The translations under genes and the position numbers were made by a program. The notes under the pieces were generated by a model. That model was not told where the DNA came from. It made no database searches and saw only the letters and a list, made by a program, of their open reading frames with translations. A stretch of DNA of 64,000 bases from Ligustrum vulgare (Eukaryota > Streptophyta > Magnoliopsida > Lamiales > Oleaceae). Location: assembly GCA_963555705.1 (NCBI GenBank), contig OY743183.1, positions 29,175,932 through 29,239,931 of the forward strand, read 5' to 3'. The number at the start of each line of letters is the position of its first letter. Position 1 is the stretch's first letter. Positions 20,873 through 31,668 of the stretch are shown here, piece after piece.

Positions 20873-21285
20873 ATGTTACTGTTCACACGATAACTGTGAG
20901 ACCCAATTTCGCGAATTTTTAACTTAAAATCTGGCCCTTTTTAATTTTTCATTTCCTTGTACTATAAATACCCAGTTTCAAAACCCTAGCTCATAACTTG
21001 GATGTTGAATGAAGCTCTTGAGAGGCTCCTCTTTAGGTGACGTAAAAAACCCTTTTTATCTTGGATCTTTGGAATATATTATTCTTTTGTTGTTGTTTAT
21101 TTCCACCACTTTGAAATTTGGTTGATCTTCATCCATTGGGCTAGGTTATTTAACCTTTGAATTTTGGTTGGGATAAACTTAGGTTAAGGTGTTTCATCCC
21201 TTATTTTACCATTTTAGCTTTCTTGGGTTTGATATTATATCGTTGCGAGAATTTTTGGTCCAAACACCAAAGGGGTTCGCATCAC
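20873..21285 (+). repeat. Probable 3' LTR of the Reina-like element
   Basis: A stretch of about 410 bp starting near TGTTACTG and ending GGTTCGCATCA, with a TATA box (ACTATAAATACC, about 20,960) in the expected place. It lies directly downstream of the decayed polyprotein tail. No second LTR or duplication was found, so the boundaries are tentative. Confidence 0.4.
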
Positions 21286-21600
21286 TATCACTTCGAAAGT
21301 TCCTCATGGTATTCTTCAGATCGCTAAATGAAGAGGATTTGAGGTTGTTGTAGATATCTTTGATACCATAAGAGATTTACACATGGACCCTGAAAATGTT
21401 GGCTGGTTTAAAGGACATGAAAATTGTTGTATGTCAGGACGTGCAGGTTTACGATTTGAAAAAAGAAATCCAAGTTAAGAAAATACAATATTTTTCTCCG
21501 AGATTTATAGATGAAAAGTTGTAAACGTATGCAGTTGAAGAAAATACTATTGACTTTACGCATATAGGGGACACGTATAGTGGCGATTCAAAAAGTAATG
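21286..21600. other. Unassigned stretch
   Basis: No gene or clear repeat identified between the probable Reina LTR and the CACTA scrap. Confidence 0.3.
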
Positions 21601-21730
21601 ACTTTACATGTCGTTGTAAAACAACACCTAAAGTTAACTTTAGGCGTCTTGAGGCATTGGCTGTTGTGAAACCCACGACTTTAGGAGTCGGTTGTTACGT
21701 AACAACCGACACCTAAAGTGAATGGAACAA
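21600..21730. mobile_element. CACTA sub-terminal fragment with long palindrome
   Basis: Carries several AAAGT, GGCGTC and GTCGGTT motifs like the CACTA ends above. A 42-bp inverted repeat without loop (21,678-21,719) has one mismatch and the core GTCGGTTGTTACGTAACAACCGAC. No CACTA terminus was found, so it is a fragment. Confidence 0.55.
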
Positions 21731-24340
21731 CCGGCTTGAAATATTTGGGCCTTGAAATATTTGGGCCTTAAGTTAATAATTTCCTTACTATCCATTCCTG
21801 GTACCTTGAGAAATTCTGGCCTTAATTTTCTTGATGGCCCCTTTCATCCCGGTTCTAAGTCTTGTCAGAGCTAATGTGTGTTCCTACACGATCATTGGTT
21901 TTTATCTTTGGAGCAACTGTTACAAAATAGATCACAAGAAAGTCAAAGCATACCTGTGGAAATTTTTCCGCGCATATAGCATAGCTGATAAACTCAAAAG
22001 ATCATCAAGTCTTCAGCGAGTTATGGGTCGATGACTCCCAGGCCAAACGAATTTAGGGAACTAGGTTCAAAGAACCCTCAGACTTAATTACACGAAACAC
22101 AAAGTCAATATCGAAAAGTTAAAGATGTTTGATTTTCATATGTGTAAGTCCACTCTCCCTTAAGCTTTCTAATTAACCCCTATAACGAGCTTTGGGCGGT
22201 AGCTCCAAACTCAGTTGAGTTTAAGGTACCAGGTTTTTACACCCTTACAAGCTTACTTGCTCGAGTCAAAAATGCTATAAATAGTAGAATAAGACCTTCA
22301 GCATTTTTCTGTTTTATGCTAGTTATGGTTTATACCCATTGACAAAACTGCTTTAACTAAAGTACAAAACCAAGAACCACAAACCTCCAACCCATCAATA
22401 CATGCACATTCTAACCATTCTACCCCCAAATTGCTTCTTGAGCTGTTTGGTTCTATTTCAGGGACGAGATGTGTAAAGTTATAAGTTTAGGGGTTAACAA
22501 GTCATTCCTAAATTTAAGTTACATAAATGTGTAGGAACATGTGTTAAACACGTTCCTACACAAGAAATAATTCATCAATATCTATGTGTGCATGAAGATG
22601 AAATCAAGCAAGTCATGACTAGTAAATAAAATTCAAGTTTTGATGTTTTCCAATCATTCAAGTCAAAGCAAAATTTGATCAATACTATTTTCTAGGCAAT
22701 AAACATGTCAACAAAACCCAAATACTTGAATGAAAGTGAAGCAAGAATGAATAATCAAAGATATTCCACCCCCAAATTAAAGCTATACATTGCCCTTAAT
22801 GTATTTCATAGAGATATGATGAAAGAGAATTAAATGCATACAACAAAGAGGAGGACAAGGACTTCCCGGGTTTGAGGATGCAAATTCTTCAATTTGGAGC
22901 TTTTCTTTGAATGTGAACGTGGATGAATTCAATTTGTTCCACTCTAGATCTTCATGTGCCCCATATGATGTGTTCCTCTCAAAAGTGAAACAAATACATT
23001 AGCCACATTAATATCAAAAAGAAATATAGACAAACATATCCACAACCCCCAAACTAAAGCAAAACATAAATCTGAATTTGTTTTGAAAGTGGTCAACTAC
23101 CCACGTTCAGCCCTCGACATCGCTATGAAAAATTGAAATTTCCTTGAGCCATATTTGGACACATGAAAGAATGTAATGTAGTCTATAACATATCAAAAAT
23201 TCAAGTTATTTGGAGTGCAATAGGGTTGTAAAGTGATGTGACAAAGTTGTCACTTCAACCTGGATTACTTGCAATGACCTTGTTGTTCTTCCTAATTGTG
23301 CCTATTATTCAATATCCAACTTTCATCACTTGTGATGTTGTAAATCATGAGTGGATGGCACATAGTCAATGTACAACATGAGGTGAAGAATTTTTTTCAA
23401 AATAATTTGTAAAAGTTTGATGAAAGTCTCACTTAGACATTTTAACGAACACCTTGTGTACATTCTCAAATATGAACACAAATCATGAAATTGGAGACAA
23501 GAAGTTATCCCAAAATTTTGACCTATGTTTCACAATCTAATCAACACAAATTTCTAACCTATTCCACAACTCAATAGTTCATAAAATCCAAATCTCCCTA
23601 AAAAATAGAAAATCTCAAAAACTTGCAAAATTGTAAAGTAAAGAGGAATTTCATACCTTTTGGATGATTGGAATGTGATGCAAGCTTGCATGTGTTCAAA
23701 TTCCATGTGCGTGGATGCAAATTAGGTGATATGCTATGTTGGGGTGAATTTGGGGAGAAAACGAGGTTGAAAGTTATGAAATTGTGAAAATACACGTTGC
23801 ATATAAGAAACTGCTGATTTGTTCCCCAGATAACCGCACAGCTGCACAAAAGAAATTTTGGTGGTCGCGTGGATCAATATTGTAAGGTCTCCTTATTTTG
23901 TTGCACTCGCATGCGCCACCACATGGTAAGGGCGTGGCCGCGTGGTTCACCAGCTAAAAATTTCTTTTATGCCAATTTTGAAATTCAACTAAAACTTTTG
24001 TCCCAAATTTTTTTTTTCAATGTACTCACCCACCTAAGCATGCTTCCTATTAAAAAACAAAGTTTCAAGTATGCAATGTAAATTACAAATTTTATGGAAT
24101 GAACATGCTTATCAATGACCATATGCTTACTCGATGTGCTTTCAACAATAAGGCTTGAGATTTATGAATGAATTGATGCTCTAAACATTCAAACAATGAA
24201 CATGCTTGTGATAACTCGCTAATTCAATGTTAAGAACGCAACGAAAAAATGATGTTTTCATGATGCTAGCAAAATTAAACAAAGCAAGTAAATCCTAAAG
24301 TACTAATAAAACATTAAATAAAGCATAAATAAGAAAATGA
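21731..24340. other. Long AT-rich non-coding tract, probably part of an antisense Athila-like element
   Basis: No protein-coding sequence found on either strand. The tract joins at its right side (24,340-24,400, GGGTTGCCTCCTAACAAGCGC) to the antisense Athila-like protease region. The same strand logic would make it the region downstream of the protease, but reverse transcriptase motifs are missing, so a deletion or a non-coding part is inferred. Confidence 0.35.
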
Positions 24341-24589
24341 TATAAGGTTGGGTTGCCTCCTAACAAGCGCTCTGTTTAAAATCTAAAGCTAGACTTTTGG
24401 TAGAAATCTTCAAGGTGGCTCAAGATGCAGTTCTGAGACAATGTCTCCTTTTTTGTACTTGTTCTTTACAGACCCCGAGGCCTCTTGTTTAAACTTTCCT
24501 TCGTCTTTCAAAACTGATTCCACTTCAATCCTTGAGTAATTCTCAAGATTTGGATCATTGTTCTCTATTGGTGTAAGGTTAAATGTAAC

Positions 24590-25063
24590 CTTATCTTTCT
24601 CCATCCTAAATATAACCTCCCTTTCTCGACATCAATCAATACCCGTGTAGTTGCTAGGAATGGCCTCCCTAAAATAAATGGCATCTTTTCATCTTCCCCA
24701 TGTCCAATATTAAGAAGTCTGCTGGGAACACAAACCTTTCAGTCTTGACTAGCACGTCTTCAATCACCCCATATGAATACCTTATGGATCTGTCAGCTAG
24801 CTGGAACATTATGGTCTTTGGAGTAGGATCTCCCAAATTCAATTTCATGTAAATAGAGAGGGCATTAGATTTATGCTAGATCCTAAGTCACATAAAACTT
24901 TGTTAAATTTCAAATCACCAATTAAACAAGGGATAGAGAGACTCCTTGGTATGTTGGTATGTAACTTCCTTAACATGTCCAGAAATTTATTGAATTGTTG
25001 ATCCCTCACATTATGGGCCACTAAAATTTGGCTGATCCATTGTTTGGGGTTGCAAACTTTCAA
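24590..25063 (-). pseudogene. Athila-like gag-pol: aspartic protease region
   Basis: The open antisense piece 24,845-25,063 contains 'FLDMLRKLHTNIP' and 'SIPCLIGDLKFNKVLCDLGS', the protease start found in Athila-type Ty3/gypsy elements with the Asp active site (usually DLGSS). Further downstream on the minus strand 'ILGRPFLAT' (about 24,650-24,680) gives the second conserved protease block, in a shifted frame. The gag and reverse transcriptase expected on either side are not present. Confidence 0.7.
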
Positions 25064-25075
25064 CTAAAGACAAGG

Positions 25076-25625
25076 AGATCAAGGGAAAGTTCAGGGGCTT
25101 AATACAAACCTTGATCTATCAAACAACAAATTTCAAGGAGATATTCCAAGTTCTATAGGAAAGATTAAGGGCCTACACACTCTGAACTTATCTAATAATA
25201 GTTTAACGTGTCATATCTCATCAATAGAAAATCTGACTTCACTTGAATCTTTGGACCTTAATTCAAATCAATTGGTGGGAGAGATTACTTGACTTGGTAA
25301 AGTTGACATCTTTGTCATTCCTTAACATTTCATAAAATAATCTTGTTGATCTCATTTCTATGCAAGGGAAGCTTCTTACATTTGATAACAGTACATATAT
25401 TGACAACCCAGAATTATGTGGATTGTCATTCACAAAGATGTGTGGAAATGATGAACCAAAACCAAAGCTTCCAGTGTTGAGGACAAAGATAGATAATGAT
25501 TTCAATATCTTAGATGGAATCACCTAACAAATTGTCCTCTTAGGGTATGTATGTGGAGTGTTATTCGGATTGGTTGCTGGATATTTTATTTTTAAATGTG
25601 AACAACTAAATGATTTATAGGATTT
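25076..25625 (+). pseudogene. Receptor-like protein (LRR-RLP) C-terminal fragment
   Basis: The plus-strand translation shows the last leucine-rich repeats ('LDLSNNKFQGDIPSSIGK', 'LNLSNNS', 'LESLDLNSNQLVGEI'), then the LRR C-cap 'DNPELCGL' with paired Cys. A short acidic/charged spacer follows, then one hydrophobic transmembrane segment ('YVCGVLFGLVAGYFIF') and a short cytoplasmic tail to a stop at about 25,618. This is the usual end of membrane receptor-like proteins of the Cf/EIX type, which act in pathogen recognition at the cell surface. At least three stops or shifts (near 25,289, 25,333 and 25,526) break it and the N-terminal ectodomain is missing. It abuts the Athila-like piece at 25,064, so it was probably truncated by, or carried with, mobile DNA. 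Confidence 0.8.
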
Positions 25626-25842
25626 TTTTTATCGAGTTTACAAAGTAATAATGACCTTTGAAATAATCAGGACCTAATTTTAAATAATATGGCCTCATTG
25701 AAGATGCTTTTTTTCCCAAAAAGAATACGATGGATGAAAATTTTTTGATTCCAACTGAAATCCATAATTAGGTTCACTTAGATATCAATCATTCAAAATA
25801 AAATGGATTTTGGCAGAGACTAATTTATTCTAGCTAAGGTCC
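25626..25842. other. 3' flank of the RLP fragment
   Basis: AT-rich and without open frame. It may be 3' untranslated or flanking sequence of the RLP pseudogene. It ends with GGTCC, the left target-site copy of the next element. Confidence 0.35.
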
Positions 25843-26918
25843 TGATAAGTGCTTTATTAGCACTTATTTAGTTCACCTATTGTCATATTTTGTTATTGGT
25901 TTAGTTTTATTTAAGTATTGTTAATGCATTTTTGTGTTCTGTATTGTGTAGGATCAAAAAGGACAAGAAAAGAGGAAAAATGACCAAAAAGTGCTTAAAA
26001 TGAAGTTTGGGGACTAAGGCAGCAAATTAGCTTACGACCGTAACTATTAAAGTCACGGCTGTAAGTCCTTTCTAGACGCAAGTGGAAATTGCAGAAATCT
26101 ACTTACGTCCGTAACTTCAAAAACAAAAAATTGTCCAGAAGTGCATTTACAGCCATAAGCTCTAGACTTACGACCGTAACTTTCCTTGTTGATTTCAATG
26201 TCTATCTTTGGCATATCTTGTTGGAAACCCTAGGGCACGTTTTTGGGGATATAAAAAGAGAAATTCACCACAGAACAAGGGAAAAAATAGGGTTTACAAT
26301 AGAGAATTCTTGGGAGATTCTCAAGTATAGGAGCATCAACAACAAAGTGAATTCATGAATCAACTTGAAGAATCCACCACCATCATGCAGGGCTAAATTC
26401 CATATCTTGTTCGAAGGTGAAGTTGTGTCAATTTGATTATGTTATTCTCCTTTCCTAGAAACTAGTAGCGTACATCTATTCCCATTTCAATCATCGAATT
26501 ATTGAGTTTTGAATGTTGATTGTGTAAAGAACTTGTTTTGATTTAATTTATGTAAGGAATAATTGTGGTAATTAGAGCTTGTTGATTATCTAAGATTGAT
26601 AAATCGAATTAGGAATAGGAATGAGTTACATAGGACGGTATAACATTGATTGAGGACACAACCAAACCTGAGAACAAGATTTTCTCTCATATTAATTCTC
26701 TAGTCACATTTAATTGTTTCTTTTTATGCATAATTTATCTATAATTTATCTTTAAGAAAATCCAAACAATAATCCCCCCCCATTCTACTCTAATTGATCG
26801 AACAACTATTTTAGTTCCCGTTACTCGTGGGATCAACCCTTGCTTCCATCACTACATTCTCAGTAATAGTGAACGAGGAAATTTGAATTTAATTTTTGGT
26901 GCATCTTGACACGCATCA
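25843..26918 (+). mobile_element. Solo LTR (TGATAAGTGC...ACGCATCA)
   Basis: 1,076 bp with TG...CA ends, flanked by GGTCC (25,838-25,842) and GCTCC (26,919-26,923), a 5-bp duplication with one change. A TATA box (GATATAAAAAG, about 26,248) sits in the middle, followed by transcript-like sequence, as expected of an LTR promoter. The beginning TGATAAGTGC...GCACTTATTT resembles the start of the 28,687 unit. No internal domain is attached. Confidence 0.75.
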
Positions 26919-26923
26919 GCTCC

Positions 26924-27240
26924 AACAAGACTGAACCAGAAAATCATATTTTCCTTTCAAAGTCTTCCTAGACTCTAACAACTTTTATAAGGATATTTCA
27001 CCATAGGACATGTAGAATCAAACTGAATTCTGTCGACTCAAACTTAGAATGAGAACGAGTGTAAAACTGGTCAAAGATCTTTATCTTTCAGTTTTGGTCC
27101 AAATCTCCTCTTGCAATCTCATCATTGATGCAATGAGAGAAATTAAAGTATAAATTAAAAACTCGTTCCAAAGCTTGACTTGACTATTAACTATCCCCAT
27201 AAGAATAATTGACTTGACTAATCATATTCCAATGCAGCCC
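26924..27240. other. Unassigned AT-rich stretch
   Basis: No open frame recognised. It lies beside the C-terminal integrase part of the antisense Galadriel-like element and may be its decayed end. Confidence 0.3.
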
Positions 27241-28681
27241 TCTTTTTACGAAAAGCTGATTGCATCAATCCCTCCCCATTAGAAGAAACACATTCCCGAG
27301 TTTAGCATCAAGTCCATCCTTGTTTTCACCATGGAATTCATAAAGATCTGAAACATTAAATGTTGAATCAATATCCATATGCTTGGGTAAGTCAACTCGA
27401 TAAGCAATTTCTCAAAATTTCTTGAAGATTTTGTATGGACCGATCTTCTTCTTCCTTAGAATAGAGTACGACCTAATTGGAAATCTTTCTTTTCATAGGA
27501 AAACCATTACCTTATCTTCTTCTTTGAAACTTTGGTTCGTCTCTTCAAATTAGCATGATTCTTGTATCTTATATTCAATTTCTAAATTTTCACCCTGATT
27601 ACTTCATGTAGCTTCTGCATTTTTTAGCTAATTCTTCTGCTTTTAAATGATTTTTCTCTAATTGTTAGGCAATTAAATCATAAAAATGTACTGGTTGCTT
27701 CCCATAAACAATCTCAAAACGACTTATCCCTGTACTTCGATTCTTGGAATAGTTGTATGCAAACTCAGCCAGTGATATCACAACTTCCCAATGTTTAGAA
27801 TTGTCTCCTACCAAGCATCGTAGAAGATTTCCCAAGCTTCTATTGATCACTTCTGTTTGTCCATATGTTTGAGGATGATAAGAAGTACTGTATTGAAGCT
27901 TAGTTCCAAGCTTCTTCCACAACGTCTTCTAAAAATGAAACAAAAACTTGGAATCCCTATCTAAAGTTATTAATTTTGGAATCCCATGCAAGCGTACAAC
28001 CTCAAGAAAATAAAGAGAAGCAATATTTGATGCATCACTGGTCTTCTTCCAGCTAATAAATTAGCCATTTTTTAAAATCGATCAACAACCACAAGAAATC
28101 AATTCCATGCTAGCTTCTCGGCAATCGTATCACAAAATCCATGTTGACATCTTCCCAATGTGTTGTTGGTGCTGGTGACGGGGTGTACAAACCCGTATTT
28201 TGCACTTTTCCTTTTGATTCTTGGCAAATGTGACATCTTTTAACAAATCTATGCACATCCCTTCTCATCTTTGGCCAAAAGAACTTTTGTTGCCCATTTC
28301 TACATTCCTTCCAAACTTGACCAAAAAAGGATCAGTAGAGTAGACTTCCTTAAAAGAATCAAACCTTTCAATGGAAGAGTTCATTTGTGCTACCAACATG
28401 GTCCTTCGGCTAAGTGGATCTACTACCTTGTTGCTCCAGATTTATGGGGGATTACAAAGTAAAATGTTGCAAAAATTCAACCCAACGTGCATGCCTTTTG
28501 TTCAACTTCTTTCGGTTGTTGATATGCTTCAATTCTTCATGGTCTGGATATAAAACAAACTTCCGCTGCACTAAATAATGTTGCCAATGTTTAAGAGCCC
28601 GAACAACAGCATAGAATTCATGGTTATAAGTGTTATACCTTCTTCTTGTACCGTTCGATTCCTCATTGTAAAATGAAGTAG
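27241..28681 (-). pseudogene. Galadriel-like chromovirus: RNase H end, integrase and C-terminus
   Basis: Reading antisense from 28,681: an RNase H segment ('EFYAVVRALKHWQHYL', about 28,560-28,615), the integrase zinc region near 28,200, the catalytic core with 'MDFVI'-like sequence near 28,130, and the open piece 27,665-27,922 ('STSYHPQTYGQTEVINRSLG'). The GPY-type tail follows ('KKIGPYKIFKKF', 'AYRVDLPKHMDID', about 27,350-27,450). In the HPQTDGQ motif the Asp is Tyr, and there are several stops and frameshifts. The other half of the same element is at 59,446-60,164. The interrupting unit starts at 28,687. Confidence 0.75.
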
Positions 28682-29447
28682 ACCGTTTGATAAGTGTATT
28701 TTATACACTTATTTATGTGCTAAGAGGAGGATTTTATATGTTTGTTTTAGAATATTTACTATTCATTTACTGCTTATTTGTTTATATTTCAGAAAAAACC
28801 CAAAATTGAGGAATAGATGCAAATGAGGCAAATATGGAAGAATTGGATGACGAATGAAGCTAAATTGTGAACATGAAGAATAACAAGGAAGAAAATAGAA
28901 TAAATCAGAAGTATAGGGGCCAAATTGCTACAATTGGAAGTTGGAGGACTTGCCTGCAAATAAAGTAGAAAGACCAACTTAAACGCATCAAAAAAGATGA
29001 AATTGCACTGCAAAATTTATACTCTGCAGCCATGTACCCGACATGTAACAACCCAGGTCCCACTTAACGGGCTGTCCCGGCCGTTAGATGACGATGTACT
29101 GTCCCCATTGTACCAACATGGATCTTTTCAGTATGCTTTGTCCTCACTCGCACGCTTCTCGAGAAACTTCCCAGGAGGTCACCCATCCTATAATTTCTCC
29201 AAGCCAATGATTATTGTCCAATTTTACTTATTTCAGATAGGTCAATACATAAAAAATGCAATTTTGGGATATTAATTGGATTATTTAGAGTAAAACTTAT
29301 AAAAGATTCAATTTTAATTCTTAAACTCTAAATTGATTTTTATTTGCTATTAATTTCATTTATTTAATTGCAGAGATACATTAGAAAATTTCTTACATTG
29401 AATTCAATTTTCAACCCACATTTTTTGGTCCACTTCAGAACTCCTAG

Positions 29448-30587
29448 TGTAACGACCCGAGTCCCACTTAACGGGCTGTCCCGGCCGTTAGATGACGGCG
29501 TACTGTCCCAACCGTACCAACACGAGTCTTTTCAGCATGCTTTGTCCTCACTTGCATGCCCCGAGTTTCGAGGAGCGCGGGAACGTCACTTTTCTAAATT
29601 CTTGAATAAACTTTGTTGCGGAAAAATGATTAAATATTAAATATCGCATTTATCGAATAAAAGTTTAGCGATAATTCAAATGGAATAAATATTTTCGTAC
29701 AAATTTGTAAAAATGACAATTCTTGATAAAATGAAATAATCATTTCAAAGTTCACGACTTTTAAAAAAAAATATCAATTTGTAATTTTCCTCATTGCCCA
29801 TCACTCGCCATCGTCTATGAAATCTGCAAAAGTTGTTAAAATAACGGGTTATTGTAACACCCCAGGACAAGAAAGTTTAAGAGAATTGATAGGTACTACT
29901 CATACCAACAAGGTGCACCTTCTTTTCCGGAAGTCGCGTACTGTCCCCACCGTACCAACACGAGTCTTTTTAGCATGCTTTGTCCTCACTTGCATGCTCC
30001 CCAAGAAAACTTCCCAGGAGGTCACCTATCACAGAATTTCTCCAAGCCAAGCACGCTTAACTGTGGAGTTTCTAACGATGGACTTCCGGAAAAGAAGGTG
30101 CACCTTTTTGGTATGAGTAGTACCTATCATTTTTTTTAAGCTTTCTTACTCGGGGTATTACAATCACCCCTCATTAGAATCGCGACGTCCTCGTCGCGCT
30201 TAAACCATCTGATGATCTGTTGCCAGGCGTTGGGATTCTAGAGGTGGCTCCCGCCCTATGACGTAGCACTTAGTTCCCGATTTCCGGCTGACGGCTGGCT
30301 CTGATACCATTTGTAACTACCCGGGTCCCACTTAACGGGCTGTCCCGGACGTTAGATGACGGCGTACTGTCCCCAGCGTACCAACACGAGTCTTTCAGCA
30401 TGCTTTGTCCTCACTTGCATGCTCCCCAAGAAAACTTCCTAGGAGATCACCCATCACAGAATTTCTCCAAGCCAAGCACGCTTAACTGTGGAGTTTCTAA
30501 CGATGGACTTCCGGAAAAGAAGGTGCACCTTGTTGGTATGAGTAGTACCTATCATTTCTTTTAAGCTTTCTTACTCGGGGTATTACA
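29448..30587 (-). mobile_element. Rearranged Cassandra TRIM (antisense) with captured LTR sequence
   Basis: Flanked by CCTAG (29,443-29,447) and CCCAG (30,588-30,592). The right LTR is complete (30,312-30,587, 276 bp). The internal part (30,163-30,311) ends in the complement of TGGTATCAGAGCC (30,297-30,309), the PBS. The left LTR is broken: its first 115 bp (29,448-29,562) are followed by an antisense gypsy LTR end (29,563-29,850), a sense Cassandra fragment (29,853-29,934), then the rest of the LTR (29,935-30,162). Confidence 0.7.
29563..29850 (-). repeat. Captured fragment of a Tekay-type LTR 3' end
   Basis: The reverse complement follows the last approximately 290 bp of the family A LTR (compare 38,400-38,694): ACGTCACTTTTCTAAATTC, TTTGTTGCGGAAAA and the CATCGTCTATGAAATCTGCAAA segment. 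It is joined to Cassandra sequence at both ends without its own duplication. Confidence 0.65.
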
Positions 30588-31668
30588 CCCAGGGGCCCAA
30601 CCCATTTTCACGAAACCAACCTACAGCTGCAAACTAACCCAACTTTCGTCACCTTGAACCTCTCTCAACTCTCAGCCTCTTCTATGTTTTACCAGCTGTA
30701 GTACATTGCTAACTCTTTCAACCCTCACCAGCCACAGCTCCTCCTTCCATCTTCATCTCTGGACCCAGCAGCAGTAGCTTTCCCCCATCTCTGTCTATCT
30801 TCCTTCAACCTCAGCCGCACTAACCTCCACCACTCACCAGCACACAACCGTCCCCAGCATCCAAATCCCACCGGTCACAGCACACAACCAGCCTCACGTC
30901 TCTCTCTTCCCACCAACCAAACTGGAAACTCTCATCTCCCAATATCAACCGTCCACAGCCACCTTCAGCACGGAAAACACCTCACGTAGCCAACCCTTTC
31001 TCCGCAACAACCTCTCTTCAACTTCCACTCAGCCGCCACTTACTGCAGCACCAGTTTCCTCCACCTTCACATAACCAGCAGCGGCCAGTCTCTAGCACTC
31101 CTGTCGGCAACATCACTTCTCACAGTACCGCAGACACCAGCAGCCACAACACCAAACCAGCAGCCCTCGATTTTGGTTATTTGTTCTAGTTTAACTCATA
31201 GTTTTGCTTAGATTCTGAATTGTTTCAATTATTAGTTTATTTACATAATTTAGATTGTTGATGGTTTGTTGAATTGAGATATATTTTTTATTATAGAGTT
31301 TTTAGTTTCAAAGTTGAATATAAATTTTTAGTTATGATATTTTTTGGCTGAATTTTATTTCGTTTAATTTAATTATGTTCGGCTAAGTTATATTTGAGGG
31401 GAGTTATTCTTAGCTTTAAGGGGTATGTTTTAATTCGTTATGGATGAATTCTTGTGATTGATAATAATTAATGAGTGTTTTAAATTTTCAAATTATTTTA
31501 CTTGGATTAATGTCGCTGATGTGGTAAGTATTGAATATGCACACAACATGCTCGACAAAACGCTGTAGAATATATTGATTAATTTCCTCACTAATATTTT
31601 TACATCTTATTGATCTCAAGAAATTCATACTAATCTTAGTTGCATGCCCAATTGATAGCAAAAGAATA

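Noticed and set aside
21831..22034. 67-codon plus-strand frame
   Set aside because: No motif, no neighbour logic, in AT-rich non-coding DNA.
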